A stretch of 56,302 nucleotides of DNA from Flavobacteria bacterium GWA2_35_26 (GTDB lineage Bacteria; Bacteroidota; Bacteroidia; Flavobacteriales; Flavobacteriaceae). This document shows, piece after piece, positions 43,101-51,323 of this stretch; position 1 is the stretch's first letter, and each line of letters starts with the position of its first letter. A program made the position numbers and the translations under genes. The notes under the pieces were generated by a model. It made no database searches. It saw only the letters and a program-made list of their open reading frames with translations, and was not told where the DNA came from. Location: the NCBI GenBank assembly GCA_001800905.1, contig MGWH01000005.1, positions 1 to 56,302 of the forward strand. Reading direction: 5' to 3'.

Positions 43101-44475
43101 ATGAAGTTGCATTAGCGATTGAAAGTTCTGGTTTGATGTCAAAGCCAGAATAATAACTTCCATAAGTGGCAAAATTATTTGTTCCATAATAGGAAACATA
43201 AACTTGTTTAGTTGATTTTATAGCTATATTTCCGGTAAGTCCAGAAACGGAATAATAAACAAAATCTGGTTTACCATTAATTGGAATTGGCGATGCAGTT
43301 GTTGGTACGTCATTAATTAATACTGTCGCACCAGTTTCTGTTACAATATTAACTACACCAACATAATTTCGGCTCCCAATTAAGTTTATTTGCGGAATAT
43401 TATCTACAATTTTTGGCGTTGAACAGTTGAGAGGAGGTACAAAAAACAAATTTTGATTGGCATTTGAAAGATTTTCTCCTGTACTTTGATAAGCAAATAC
43501 ATTTTTTGAGGTTTTAATATATAAGTTGTTATTTATAAATTGACCACCATCTAAAACATATTTATCTCCAGCTTGAATTGTAGCTATTGCGGAAGTACTT
43601 CCATTGACAAAAATTTCGGTATTATCTGAATCAGCTATTAAGAGTACTCTCTCCAATACATCAGTACCTTTTCCTTTTATAAAGATGTAATCGGAACCAA
43701 TTTTATCTGCTCCAACAATTTGATCGAAACCAATATCTCTACCTGGACTACTTCCGCCTGATGCATTAGTAGGATCATTCGTTCCTCCAAAAGAACCACT
43801 ATTGACAACAATATTTTTATTTGATTCAATTAATGCTCCAATTAAATTACTTCCAGTATTACTATTAATAGCAAGAATATAACCTTCGTTTTTATTAAGA
43901 AGAATTGGAGGATCTGAAGCATTATATGGTGTGCTATTGGCTAGCATCGTTCCATTAGGGATATTAGAAATTTTAACCTCCGTATTATTTTCTGTAGCGA
44001 GAATAGAAAAAAAGTTCAATAATCCAGATATATTGGAACTATTCAACATGGCTCCAGCTCGGAATCTTTTACCCAAGCCACTTATTCCTTTTGCTACTAA
44101 TCCACCGGCTTGATTAAAACCACCAGCATTAGTCCTAACATTGGCATAAACCAATCCTTCACTTTCAATTATGAATCCTTTATTTGTCACTTTTCCAGTA
44201 TTGGAACTTGATTCAAATAATTGGGTATTGTCACCGTCACCAATAAAGTACCTATAGGGTGTAGCTTTGTTTACTGTTGCTGAAATTGTAGTACCTCCAA
44301 TAAGTATTATTTTAAATTTCACATCTTGAATACTAGGAGTTGAAATATAAATATAATGATCTTGAGGAGTGATCACTGAACTGCTTGTTAAAGGTGGTAT
44401 GTAGTGAGTTTTACTAAACTGTGGAAAGCAGTTTAATGAAAACAGTAGTATGAATAGCAGTGGTATTTTTTTCAT
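40162..44475 (-). CDS. Large secreted protein with IgGFc-like N-terminus, calcium-binding repeats and T9SS type B domain
   Basis: This 1437-residue protein has a signal peptide (residues 1-19). An IgGFc-binding-like N-terminal region (~30-450) follows. TSP3-like Asp-rich calcium-binding repeats lie at ~527-555 and ~735-860 (DSDTDTTPDFLDTDSDNDG). Ig/PKD-like beta domains fill ~880-1350. The C-terminus is the gliding-motility/T9SS type B domain (FFTPNGDGYNDYWNIKG, then FDRYGKLLKQ and a final HFSLKR). Type B domains target proteins to the type IX secretion system and cell surface. It probably acts as an adhesin. It is the second gene of a two-gene minus-strand unit, 23 nt after its neighbour. 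Confidence 0.92.
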   Translation of the reverse strand: MKKIPLLFILLFSLNCFPQFSKTHYIPPLTSSSVITPQDHYIYISTPSIQDVKFKIILIGGTTISATVNKATPYRYFIGDGDNTQLFESSSNTGKVTNKGFIIESEGLVYANVRTNAGGFNQAGGLVAKGISGLGKRFRAGAMLNSSNISGLLNFFSILATENNTEVKISNIPNGTMLANSTPYNASDPPILLNKNEGYILAINSNTGSNLIGALIESNKNIVVNSGSFGGTNDPTNASGGSSPGRDIGFDQIVGADKIGSDYIFIKGKGTDVLERVLLIADSDNTEIFVNGSTSAIATIQAGDKYVLDGGQFINNNLYIKTSKNVFAYQSTGENLSNANQNLFFVPPLNCSTPKIVDNIPQINLIGSRNYVGVVNIVTETGATVLINDVPTTASPIPINGKPDFVYYSVSGLTGNIAIKSTKQVYVSYYGTNNFATYGSYYSGFDIKPELSIANATSFSGSCIPNITLKTEPDVDYTYQWLNNGVDIVGETGNTFTPLTPGYYQVKRSIPSCSTSNLSDKIPVSNCSIDLDTDSVPDNIDLDFDNDGITNCEESFGDLDLDLTGTTIVKNNYSNTYSNSISKVPTTSSAAIVPKNNGDFISEVPIGIGNSLEYKIIFTDPISLKMEYVSSANLSDLLNSDGEFIVKSDTDKTLTVLNPNNQLVIDTNYDGVYESGVTEYSSFEIRFRLNSTTPLAAGTGTFSFQSHQTSSLTFIHKNLSETKNNIVSFTIKAKCIPKDSDTDTTPDFLDTDSDNDGISDLIESQPNTLVANSTADVNKDGLYDVFGTGTIPQDSDSDTISDYLDLDSDNDGVKDEIETNTDQDADGIPNYRDLDSDKDNCYDVLEAGFSDGDSDGRFGIAPISVNQNGLVIGAPYSIPNPNYLITAPIVITTQPIVSPTCELQNATITVVDNPGNTYQWQLSNDGVNWINLVNNPTYSGTTTNTLTITNVSNTMNGYQYRVELNKTGNSCGLISSTTSLTVYALPTLTSVIELKQCDDNSDGISDFNLTEKNSFISTNVATETFTYFTSPSGAATKDTTTQITNPTAYTTNTKSIWVRVENPNNCFSISEIKLIVSSTQIPASFTRQFDICDDLVSSISTDVDGIAQFDFSSTTLAIENLLLPPLNQYSIKYYSNEADALSETNAITNTTNYRNIGYPNEQIIWVRVESIADNSCFGLGPHVKLKVNPKPAIDTNDDGHDNQLVCSNLPSFFVDLNADIIDASPTTNYTYTWSKDGRIIPNENNYNLNVNKEGDYLVTVSTTAGCFRTRSINVTASDIATIKSVEIVDLTELNSVRVNVSGQGDFEYSLDAPSGPYQVSNLFENVAAGIHDIYIIDKNGCGTTTKQIAVIGVPNFFTPNGDGYNDYWNIKGVNASFSSKSILYIFDRYGKLLKQVSPSSQGWDGTLNGEPLPADDYWFTLKLEDGREVKGHFSLKR

Positions 44476-44498
44476 TTGCTAAAAATAATTAAAATACT

Positions 44499-46325
44499 TT
44501 ACCTTTTTAAACTAAAATGACCATTAATTACTTGATTTTCATTTAGAATTAGACGAAACCAGTAATCATCGGCAGGTAAGAGATACCCATTCAATGTACC
44601 ATTCCAGCCGTTAGAAAGCGAATTCAATTGTTTTAACAATTTGCCATAGCGGTCATAAATATAAATTACTGCAGTAGGATAATTATCTAAGTCCGTGATT
44701 TTCCAAACATCATTACTCCCATCTCCATTAGGTGTAAAAAAACTTGGATAATCTAGAATGGTAAATGGATAGGAGGCATAATCACAAGTAGCGGTATTTC
44801 GGATGTAGGCATTATAATTACCTTTAGGAACTCTTGTAAATTTTGCGCTATTTTGGTATTGAATCCCATCTATAGAAAATTCATAGTTGGCTGAAGTCGA
44901 AGGTGTAATTAATTCTATAGAATTTTTACCTCCGCTAAACTCTTTGATAATAGGGGGAGGCAAACTATTTAAATTTTGACTACTTGCTAGTGTTTTTAGA
45001 GTGATTGTAGCGGTTTCTGAACAACTTAATTTTGAATTAATTCCTTTGGCATACACAATTTGGTCACCCGAATTTGTTTTTTCAAATACTTTAGGATTAG
45101 TTATTTCAATAGTTAGAGCACTATCTTCATAATACTTTGAAATAGTAGTGTCTGGGTTATTATTAGCCATTATTGTATTCAAAGATGTCAAATCAAAAAA
45201 TGCAGATCCTGAACCATTATCGTCACATTTGGCAAGTTGTACATCTTTAAGATTCATGCCAATTGAATATTCAATTTTGATTTGTCCAATAAAATTACAC
45301 CCACTTGAGTCGGTTACCTCTACTTTGTAAGTTCCTGCTTGGTTTACCAATAATGAAGGATTCGTTTCCCCTGGTAATGGAGTGCTAGCCCCATCTTTAT
45401 ACCATTTAAAAGTGTTTCCTGAATTGGATATTTTCGTTTGAATCTCAAAGGTTTCACCATTACAAATCGAGGTTTTATCAACAACTAATCGGTCTTTTCC
45501 CAAATCAATAGTTGAAGTAAAACTTCCAGCTTCAATAAATACTGCAGAGAATTGTGCCCGACTTCTATCTTCTGCAATGACAAACTTAATTTTGTATTTA
45601 TGTCCAATTTCTAATTTACTTTTTGCATTCAAAATTGTAGTTTGTCCGGCATAATTGATTGGACTTAAATTCGTTAAGTTTGTATTGTATTGGCCAAAAT
45701 ATTTTTCATTTTTAGCTTCACATTTTGTTAAAGTTGGGTCGGATGACGAAATAGCAGGATGTATATTTTTTGAAGAAACTGCTGTACCATCAGGTAATGT
45801 AGCTATATTACTATAATTGCTATTTGTTGTAACATCTTTAATTAAAATGGCTAAGCCATCAGAATAGTTACATGGGTAATCTCTGATGTATTCATTGGAT
45901 GCAAATAGGTAATTAAAACTTAAATAGTTAGCTTTTGATTCAAATTCAAATTCTAAAGTCGTAGCGTTTAATGAATTGATGCCAAGAATTGCATCCAAAT
46001 TTGAATCACCGCTCCAACTAGCAACACTTCCACTGAAACCAGGATCATAAGGCCCTTTTGAATTCTCACTTTCCCAGGTACTTAATACTATTCCTGAAGT
46101 AAAAGGGAAAGTACTTCCATTTTTGTTGAATGTTGCAAAGCTTTTTTTAATAGGAGAACCTGAAGCTGTTGCAGGATAAATGGTTAGGCAAGATGAAGTA
46201 TTAGTGAGTACTTGGACTAATTCATCAGCTGTTTTTGTCGCATCAATAGTGATCGATTGCGCCGAAATCACAATTGGATAACAGCTGAGTAATAAAAAAA
46301 AAGATGTTTTTTTTGTCCACTTCAT
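44499..46325 (-). CDS. Choice-of-anchor L secreted protein with T9SS type B domain
   Basis: This 608-residue protein has a signal peptide (CYPIVISAQ) and a choice-of-anchor L domain (~25-270; FTSGIVLSTWESENSKGP, then LSFNYLFASNEY and KIKFVIAEDRSRAQFSAVFI). Ig-like domains follow, and the C-terminal type B sorting domain (~525-608; FFTPNGDGSNDVWKITD, FDRYGKLLKQ-like IYDRYGKLLKQ, ending HFSLKR) is near-identical in layout to its downstream partner's. It is likely exported by T9SS and displayed on the cell surface. I start at ATG 46325; a GTG one codon earlier is also possible. Confidence 0.9.
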   Translation of the reverse strand: MKWTKKTSFFLLLSCYPIVISAQSITIDATKTADELVQVLTNTSSCLTIYPATASGSPIKKSFATFNKNGSTFPFTSGIVLSTWESENSKGPYDPGFSGSVASWSGDSNLDAILGINSLNATTLEFEFESKANYLSFNYLFASNEYIRDYPCNYSDGLAILIKDVTTNSNYSNIATLPDGTAVSSKNIHPAISSSDPTLTKCEAKNEKYFGQYNTNLTNLSPINYAGQTTILNAKSKLEIGHKYKIKFVIAEDRSRAQFSAVFIEAGSFTSTIDLGKDRLVVDKTSICNGETFEIQTKISNSGNTFKWYKDGASTPLPGETNPSLLVNQAGTYKVEVTDSSGCNFIGQIKIEYSIGMNLKDVQLAKCDDNGSGSAFFDLTSLNTIMANNNPDTTISKYYEDSALTIEITNPKVFEKTNSGDQIVYAKGINSKLSCSETATITLKTLASSQNLNSLPPPIIKEFSGGKNSIELITPSTSANYEFSIDGIQYQNSAKFTRVPKGNYNAYIRNTATCDYASYPFTILDYPSFFTPNGDGSNDVWKITDLDNYPTAVIYIYDRYGKLLKQLNSLSNGWNGTLNGYLLPADDYWFRLILNENQVINGHFSLKR

Positions 46326-46409
46326 CACTAAACAAATATACTACAAAACTCTTTTTAGAGTTGCGAAAGGAAAAGGAATACTTAAATTATTTTGCTGTCA
46401 ATTTTTCTG

Positions 46410-46417
46410 TAAATTTG
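46410..46417 (+). promoter_or_regulatory. -7 element upstream of the 354-residue protein gene
   Basis: TAAATTTG matches TAnnTTTG, 17 nt before the start at 46435. A TTG at 46392-46394 is 15 nt upstream, slightly short. Confidence 0.5.
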
Positions 46418-46434
46418 TTAGAAATACTATTCCA

Positions 46435-47499
46435 ATGAGTGAAGAACCATTAATGATTTTCAAAAAGCCTTCGTATCCTATTAATGAAGCATTACAAGAT
46501 TACTTAGAACGTTTTGATCGAATTTCTAAATTCCCAATCTCATATGATGATTTGTTGCGTTTTTCGGGTTCTATTAATGTCTATGATAAAGAGGATCAGG
46601 ATACTTTGTGGGTTCGAGTGTATTACAACGAATTTGAACGTGAAGAAATTGATTTAACTTTGAAAAAAATCTATTCGTTATTGCATTCGGACGGGAATTT
46701 AGATATCATTAAATTCTTGAATGTCGACTCGATTGACTATTGTACTTTTGGAAATTCAAAACCTTTTCGTATTAAAATTCGAAATATTCTCAATGATAAC
46801 TACACTCATTTTTATGTCAAAAAAGCCGATGCCTCTCGGGTATATGGTTTAGAATTGGAACATATTTTATCCCCTGACAAGATTAACTTTTTAGTCCATC
46901 AAGACACTTTGATTGAGGAGCATATCATGGGAATTGCAGGAGATGTATTTATCAATACGCATCTGAAGAATTGTACTGAAACCGAAAAGTCGCAAATCGC
47001 AAAGGAGTTTGTGAAGTTCAACGAACGCTCTATGATTCGCTTATTGGGTGATATGCGCGCGTACAATTATGTGGTGATTCCTATTCACGATTTTGATCAA
47101 GTAGTGTATCGTATTCGTGCTATTGACTTTGATCAACAATGTTATGAAGGTAATTTTAAAGTATACCGACCTCAGTTTTTTAAAGAGAATTATCCGATGG
47201 TGAAATTGGTAAAAGACAAATTACAAGAGAGTTCCATCAACCAATATAAAAATGAAGAACGTTCGGTTTTGGCTAAACGAATTCACTCGGCCGAGAATAG
47301 AATTAAACGCTTATTAAAAATTATGGGAGAAGATACATTGTCTACACCTGATCATTTGGAACAGTTAAAAATAGAATTGTATCGCTATACCAACGATTTG
47401 AATTTTAAGAAAGCCAAAACAATGGGAAATATTATGAATGCTTCGTTTCAATATATTACTCGAAATTTCAAAAACGTTAATCCGTTTAAGTCGTATTGA
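46435..47499 (+). CDS. Conserved protein of unknown function, possible kinase-like fold
   Basis: This 354-residue protein has no signal peptide or membrane span. It is mixed alpha/beta, with a central stretch GDMRAYNYVVIPIHDFDQVV followed by RIRAIDFDQQ, which loosely recalls the catalytic loop and DFD/DFG motif of kinase-like phosphotransferases. A C-terminal helical region follows (AKRIHSAENRIKRLLKIMGE). It appears to be a conserved flavobacterial protein I cannot name. It is convergent with the NdpA-like gene, with a palindromic repeat between them. Confidence 0.7.
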   Translation: MSEEPLMIFKKPSYPINEALQDYLERFDRISKFPISYDDLLRFSGSINVYDKEDQDTLWVRVYYNEFEREEIDLTLKKIYSLLHSDGNLDIIKFLNVDSIDYCTFGNSKPFRIKIRNILNDNYTHFYVKKADASRVYGLELEHILSPDKINFLVHQDTLIEEHIMGIAGDVFINTHLKNCTETEKSQIAKEFVKFNERSMIRLLGDMRAYNYVVIPIHDFDQVVYRIRAIDFDQQCYEGNFKVYRPQFFKENYPMVKLVKDKLQESSINQYKNEERSVLAKRIHSAENRIKRLLKIMGEDTLSTPDHLEQLKIELYRYTNDLNFKKAKTMGNIMNASFQYITRNFKNVNPFKSY

Positions 47500-47529
47500 T
47501 TTAAAAATTTGATTTTAAAAAGAAAAGTA

Positions 47530-47608
47530 TTGTCATTCCGAATTTATTTCGGAATCTATAAATTTTAAATGTTAATTATTAGAAACTGAAACAAGTTCAG
47601 TTTGACAA
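47530..47608. repeat. 79-bp palindromic repeat element with TTGTCA/TGACAA ends
   Basis: The termini TTGTCA (47530-47535) and TGACAA (47603-47608) are inverted. Just inside them sit two perfect 8-bp hairpins: ATTCCGAA/TTCGGAAT (47535-47555) and AAACTGAA/TTCAGTTT (47583-47603), with an AT-rich middle. It lies between convergent genes and does not code. Its parts resemble widespread CATTCCGA- and CTGAAACAAGTTCAG-type genomic repeats I recall from Bacteroidota. Confidence 0.65.
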
Positions 47609-47635
47609 GATTTAGACTTTGATGTTTGCTATTGT

Positions 47636-48694
47636 TTAGTTTTTCTCTTCTTTGTTAAAGTAGACTAAGTAATAATACATTTGCTTTTCTTCGTCCCAAC
47701 CTTTTTCTACAAATTTTTCGGCACTTTCTGGGTTAATGAAATCCATTTTAATTTGGATGTGTGTATCTAAATTGATGACATTTTTAATGGACTTTCTAGC
47801 ATCTGAAACGGCACCATTTGCAATAGGGAAGGTAGTGATATCTTCAATGCTGTATTTGTCTCCCTTATCTACTTTATAGTTTTTAAACTCGGGAATCAAA
47901 TCGGGATTGTCTAAGACTTCGTTCAAGAAATTAGTTTCCTCAAACTGGTCGTTTTTGGCAAAATAATTTACTGAACGATTCATGAACATGACTTCTTCTT
48001 TTTTGTCTTCGGCAGGGAAAACGACATCTTTGGCAAAGCCTTGACAGAATTTCAAGTATTTTTTAGTGATGTAATTCTCATCTTCAAAAGCATCTACCGC
48101 TAAGAAATGTTCTAACCAATAGCGCGCATCGTAACGGTTACTATCTACTGTCAAGATTTTATACCCTTCTTCTTTTTTGTAGTTGAAAATCAAACAGCCT
48201 TTGTCCAATTTATTCAAACTTACACCGTGTTGTAATATCATTTCCAAGTGAGTGTCTTTCTCTTCAAATTGCAAGAAATCTGCTTGGATTTCACTTTTGA
48301 AAATACCGATAGCATCTACCACATTGTTGTCAATAGCAAGGTTGGTTAAATAGGTAACATATACCTCTCCATTCTTAATATGTGGGTGATTGGATTGTTC
48401 AAACAAATGTTTGGTAATTTGCTTTGAAACCTCATGAACAGTAGACGGGTTATCAAATATTTGAGAAGCGAATTTGTACATTTCGTTGTAATCCAAATCC
48501 ACTTCATGCGCAAACTGAAAATAGTTTTCTTCTTTTTCTCTGAAAGGTTTAAAGAAAAATTCTTTGATCAAAGGAACAATTTCATCGTTTAAATTGAAAG
48601 GTTGCTCAGATAAAAAGATCGCTTCGTTACGGCTTTTATTTCCCACACGGTGAATAGAAAGTGAATCGATGTGGGTATTGAATAAGTTAATCAT
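47636..48694 (-). CDS. Nucleoid-associated protein, NdpA family
   Basis: This 352-residue protein matches the NdpA/YejK family of nucleoid-associated proteins: it begins MINLFNTHIDSLSIHRVG, with YLTNLAIDNNVVDAIGIFKS and a central LEHFLAVDAFEDENYITKKY. Members bind DNA or the nucleoid in enterobacteria; function in Bacteroidota is unstudied to my knowledge. It is on the minus strand with the PRiA4_ORF3 gene upstream (104-nt spacer). Confidence 0.85.
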   Translation of the reverse strand: MINLFNTHIDSLSIHRVGNKSRNEAIFLSEQPFNLNDEIVPLIKEFFFKPFREKEENYFQFAHEVDLDYNEMYKFASQIFDNPSTVHEVSKQITKHLFEQSNHPHIKNGEVYVTYLTNLAIDNNVVDAIGIFKSEIQADFLQFEEKDTHLEMILQHGVSLNKLDKGCLIFNYKKEEGYKILTVDSNRYDARYWLEHFLAVDAFEDENYITKKYLKFCQGFAKDVVFPAEDKKEEVMFMNRSVNYFAKNDQFEETNFLNEVLDNPDLIPEFKNYKVDKGDKYSIEDITTFPIANGAVSDARKSIKNVINLDTHIQIKMDFINPESAEKFVEKGWDEEKQMYYYLVYFNKEEKN

Positions 48695-48705
48695 TTTATT
48701 TTACT

Positions 48706-48790
48706 ATTTAAGAGTGTAACAGCTTAGTAGTTTACTAAGTTGATGAGTTTAAAAGTTTTATTTTTTAATACTTTTAACCATTTACCTTTT
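48706..48790. repeat. Low-complexity tract with ~9-nt period
   Basis: Loose units such as TTAAGAGTG, TAACAGCTT, AGTAGTTTA, CTAAGTTGA and TGAGTTTAA follow each other between two minus-strand genes. They are AT-rich and non-coding. The period is irregular, so this call is tentative. Confidence 0.35.
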
Positions 48791-48798
48791 AACCCTGT

Positions 48799-49338
48799 TT
48801 AATTCCAATTTTCTTCGTAACCAAAATCTTCAAAGCTGTCATCGCCTTCAAACATGTCTAGATCGTCTTCGTCTAAATCATCTTCAAATTCGCCATAGAT
48901 ATCATCATGCATATCGGCTTCAAAGTTTTTTTCAATCGCTTCATCAGGCATTTCTCCATGAGAAAAAAGTGTTTCAGGATATAAAGCACCAGCTAGTTGT
49001 TCTTCAACTGCAGCTAATTCTACCAAGAAAGTCCACATGTTAATAAAGTCATATACGTAGATAATTTTGGTATTTTCTTTATCCAATAGATCAGATAATT
49101 TATAATCGCTCATGATGGTTTGTTCGCCAGGGACATCGCCTGCGTCAAACATCGGAATTTCATCTTCCTGATTCCAAGTGTCATCACAAGTATAAAATGA
49201 AGCTACTTCCATTCCGTCAAAACCAAATGAATTGAAGATAGCGTTGTGTAAATCTTCTAAAGTGTCTTCAGCAAGTATTGCAATATCTCTAAAAATATCT
49301 TCTTCTGCATCTAGAATTACTCTGAATTTATAAACCAT
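48799..49338 (-). CDS. PRiA4_ORF3 (plasmid pRiA4b ORF-3-like) family protein
   Basis: This 179-residue acidic protein begins MVYKFRVILDAEEDIFRDIA and has EDTLEDLHNAIFNSFGFDG, then ASFYTCDDTW, matching the pRiA4b ORF-3/TnpR-passenger-like fold widespread in bacterial chromosomes. A long acidic C-terminus (DIYGEFEDDLDEDDLDMF) follows. The function is unknown. Despite the family name it need not be mobile; no transposon ends flank it. A consensus promoter lies upstream at 49362-49393. Confidence 0.82.
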   Translation of the reverse strand: MVYKFRVILDAEEDIFRDIAILAEDTLEDLHNAIFNSFGFDGMEVASFYTCDDTWNQEDEIPMFDAGDVPGEQTIMSDYKLSDLLDKENTKIIYVYDFINMWTFLVELAAVEEQLAGALYPETLFSHGEMPDEAIEKNFEADMHDDIYGEFEDDLDEDDLDMFEGDDSFEDFGYEENWN

Positions 49339-49361
49339 AATCGTTGTTTTTATAGAAAGTT

Positions 49362-49393
49362 CAAAGGTAAATTATTAATTAGGACACGAGCAA
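49362..49393 (-). promoter_or_regulatory. Promoter of the PRiA4_ORF3 gene
   Basis: On the minus strand, TTG (plus-strand CAA 49391-49393), a 21-nt spacer and TACCTTTG (49362-49369) match the consensus. The start codon is 24 nt downstream of the -7 box. Confidence 0.62.
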
Positions 49394-49549
49394 AATAAAT
49401 CTAATTTATTTTGAGAATTGGCGAATTTCTATTGACTAAGTTTGTTCTTTCTACAATTCATCCTGATTATTTGACAATTCGGTTTTTCTTATTTTTATAC
49501 TTGAATTCTTTATAGCAATTTTGTCTTGTCAAAATAGAATAGAAACAAT

Positions 49550-49621
49550 ATGATTCGAATAGTCATTATATTAACCTTAAGTTTGATCGCTGTTTTGCGA
49601 CAACTTTTTACATTAATCTAA
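49550..49621 (+). CDS. 23-residue hydrophobic micro-ORF upstream of the LytS gene
   Basis: The frame reads MIRIVIILTLSLIAVLRQLF and then TLI, a single hydrophobic span with one basic residue on each side. Its stop is 5 nt before the LytS start. It could be a tiny membrane peptide or a leader that couples translation of the kinase. Codon evidence is too short to prove it; conservation would be decisive. Confidence 0.4.
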   Translation: MIRIVIILTLSLIAVLRQLFTLI

Positions 49622-49626
49622 AAATT

Positions 49627-50961
49627 ATGATTGATAAATTAATTAAAGAATTTCCGAGAGCTTTTGTAATTTCAAATTTAGTTTTTGTTGTTTTGCTTGT
49701 ATTTAAATTAGCTGCTGGTGTAGCAATTGAATTCAACAGCAGTTTGGTAGTTTTTTATTTGTATACTACTCTATATAGCTTTAGTTTGTACTATGCCAAT
49801 GCTTTCTTATTTATAGTCTTAGATGAGCAATTTGTCCACAATCGTTTTTCTGCTCAACGTATTGGTTTAGGATTGCTGTTTTCGTTTCTAATTTCAACAG
49901 TAATTATATTTTCACTGCGAATTTTAGAAGATGTCTTTATAGAAGGAGAAAGTTGGAACAACTTCATAAATACCAACCATCCATTTGATTATTTAATTTC
50001 GATTGTAATGACATTTTTCGTTACATTGGTATTCCATGTATTTTATTTCTACAAATCATTTCAAGAAAATAAAGTCCAAGAGCAAAAAATAATTGCGACT
50101 ACTGCTAATGCGCAATTTGAAAGTTTGAAGAATCAAATTGACCCTCATTTTCTTTTTAATAGCTTGAATGTATTAAGTTCTTTGATTGAAGAAAATCCTG
50201 AAAACGCACAAAAATTCACGACTTCCTTATCCAAAATATACCGCTATGTTTTGGAACAAAAAGACAAAGAGCTGATAGCTGTTATTGAAGAATTGGCTTT
50301 TGCCAAAATATACATGCAGTTATTGGAAATGCGATTTGAGAATAGCATATCGTATGAATTGCCTGAAATAGTAAGTGAGGATGCTAAAGTAATTCCGTTA
50401 TCATTACAATTGGTTTTGGAAAACTGCATTAAACATAATGTGGTAAGTAGTTCAAAACCATTACATATTACGATCCGAATTGAAGAAAATCAATTGGTGG
50501 TTGAAAATAATTGGCAAAAGAAAGACGTTTTGTCTGGCGGAAAAGGAGTGGGCTTGCAAAACATTGTTAATCGCTATGCTTTATTGACGGATCGAAAAGT
50601 CAAAATTACGAATGATGAAAAATTCTTTACAGTCTATTTACCCATATTAACTAAACAACTCACTAAGATGAACACAACTAATTTTACCGAAGAAGATATC
50701 GCTTATGCTCGAGCTAAAAAAAGAGTGGAACAATTGAAAGGATTTTATGGAAATCTTACTTCGTATTGTATCGTTATTCCAACATTAGCACTAATTAATT
50801 ATAACACCTTTTGGGGATTTCAGTGGTTTTGGTTCCCTATGTTGGGTTGGGGATTAGGATTATCTTTTCATGCCTTTGGTGTTTTTGGCTATGGAAAATC
50901 CTGGGAAGAACGAAAGATCCAAGAGATTCTAAACAAGGATAAAAACAATAATTGGGAATAA
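49627..50961 (+). CDS. LytS-type sensor histidine kinase with C-terminal 2TM domain
   Basis: This 444-residue protein has four N-terminal membrane spans (~12-142) and a LytS His_kinase region with the phospho-acceptor H174 in NQIDPHFLFNSLN. The ATP-binding GHKL elements are QLVLENCIKHNVV (N266) and GGKGVGLQNIVNRY. Unusually it continues into a 2TM domain at ~350-444 (AKKRVEQLKGFYGNLTSY, then GYGKSWEERKIQEIL), which resembles the separate protein encoded next. It signals to the LytTR regulator at 51324. The stimulus is unknown. Confidence 0.9.
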   Translation: MIDKLIKEFPRAFVISNLVFVVLLVFKLAAGVAIEFNSSLVVFYLYTTLYSFSLYYANAFLFIVLDEQFVHNRFSAQRIGLGLLFSFLISTVIIFSLRILEDVFIEGESWNNFINTNHPFDYLISIVMTFFVTLVFHVFYFYKSFQENKVQEQKIIATTANAQFESLKNQIDPHFLFNSLNVLSSLIEENPENAQKFTTSLSKIYRYVLEQKDKELIAVIEELAFAKIYMQLLEMRFENSISYELPEIVSEDAKVIPLSLQLVLENCIKHNVVSSSKPLHITIRIEENQLVVENNWQKKDVLSGGKGVGLQNIVNRYALLTDRKVKITNDEKFFTVYLPILTKQLTKMNTTNFTEEDIAYARAKKRVEQLKGFYGNLTSYCIVIPTLALINYNTFWGFQWFWFPMLGWGLGLSFHAFGVFGYGKSWEERKIQEILNKDKNNNWE

Positions 50962-50981
50962 TATTTAAATAAGTCAGCAAC

Positions 50982-51299
50982 ATGGAAAATTTAAATTCAG
51001 ATCAAATCCGTTACGAAGAAGCGGTAAAAAAAGTAAAAAAGCTTAAAGGTTTTTATACACATGCAATTGTTTATCTCGTAATCAATATTATGTTTGTCAT
51101 TTTAAACGTTCAAAATTTGGAACCGGGAGAAAGTTATTTTCAATTCAAGAACTTTATAACTGCCTTTTTTTGGGGTATAGGTTTGTTGGCCCATGCCATG
51201 GGAACGTTTATTCCGTATTTTATCCTCGGAAAAGATTGGGAAGAGCGCAAAATCAAACAATTGATGGAACAAGAACGCAAAGCGAATAAGTGGGAATAA
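50982..51299 (+). CDS. 2TM domain-containing membrane protein
   Basis: This 105-residue protein has the 2TM-domain layout: an amphipathic N-terminal helix (YEEAVKKVKKLKGFYTHAIV), two membrane spans, a HAMGTFIPYFILGKDWEERK linker and a basic tail. The 2TM family is linked to LytS/LytTR systems in Bacteroidota. It closely resembles the C-terminus of the preceding kinase. It starts 20 nt after the kinase gene and precedes the regulator gene, so all three are co-expressed. Confidence 0.9.
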   Translation: MENLNSDQIRYEEAVKKVKKLKGFYTHAIVYLVINIMFVILNVQNLEPGESYFQFKNFITAFFWGIGLLAHAMGTFIPYFILGKDWEERKIKQLMEQERKANKWE

Positions 51300-51323
51300 A
51301 TACATTTTTGAATTTTATTTAAA

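Noticed and set aside
46333..46340. TATATTTG on the minus strand just upstream of the choice-of-anchor L gene
   Set aside because: It fits the -7 consensus but would place the transcript start at the start codon, with no -33 partner, so I do not call a promoter.
48799..49338. Possible mobile element implied by the PRiA4_ORF3 family name
   Set aside because: No inverted ends, target duplications or transposase are nearby; the family is common in chromosomes.
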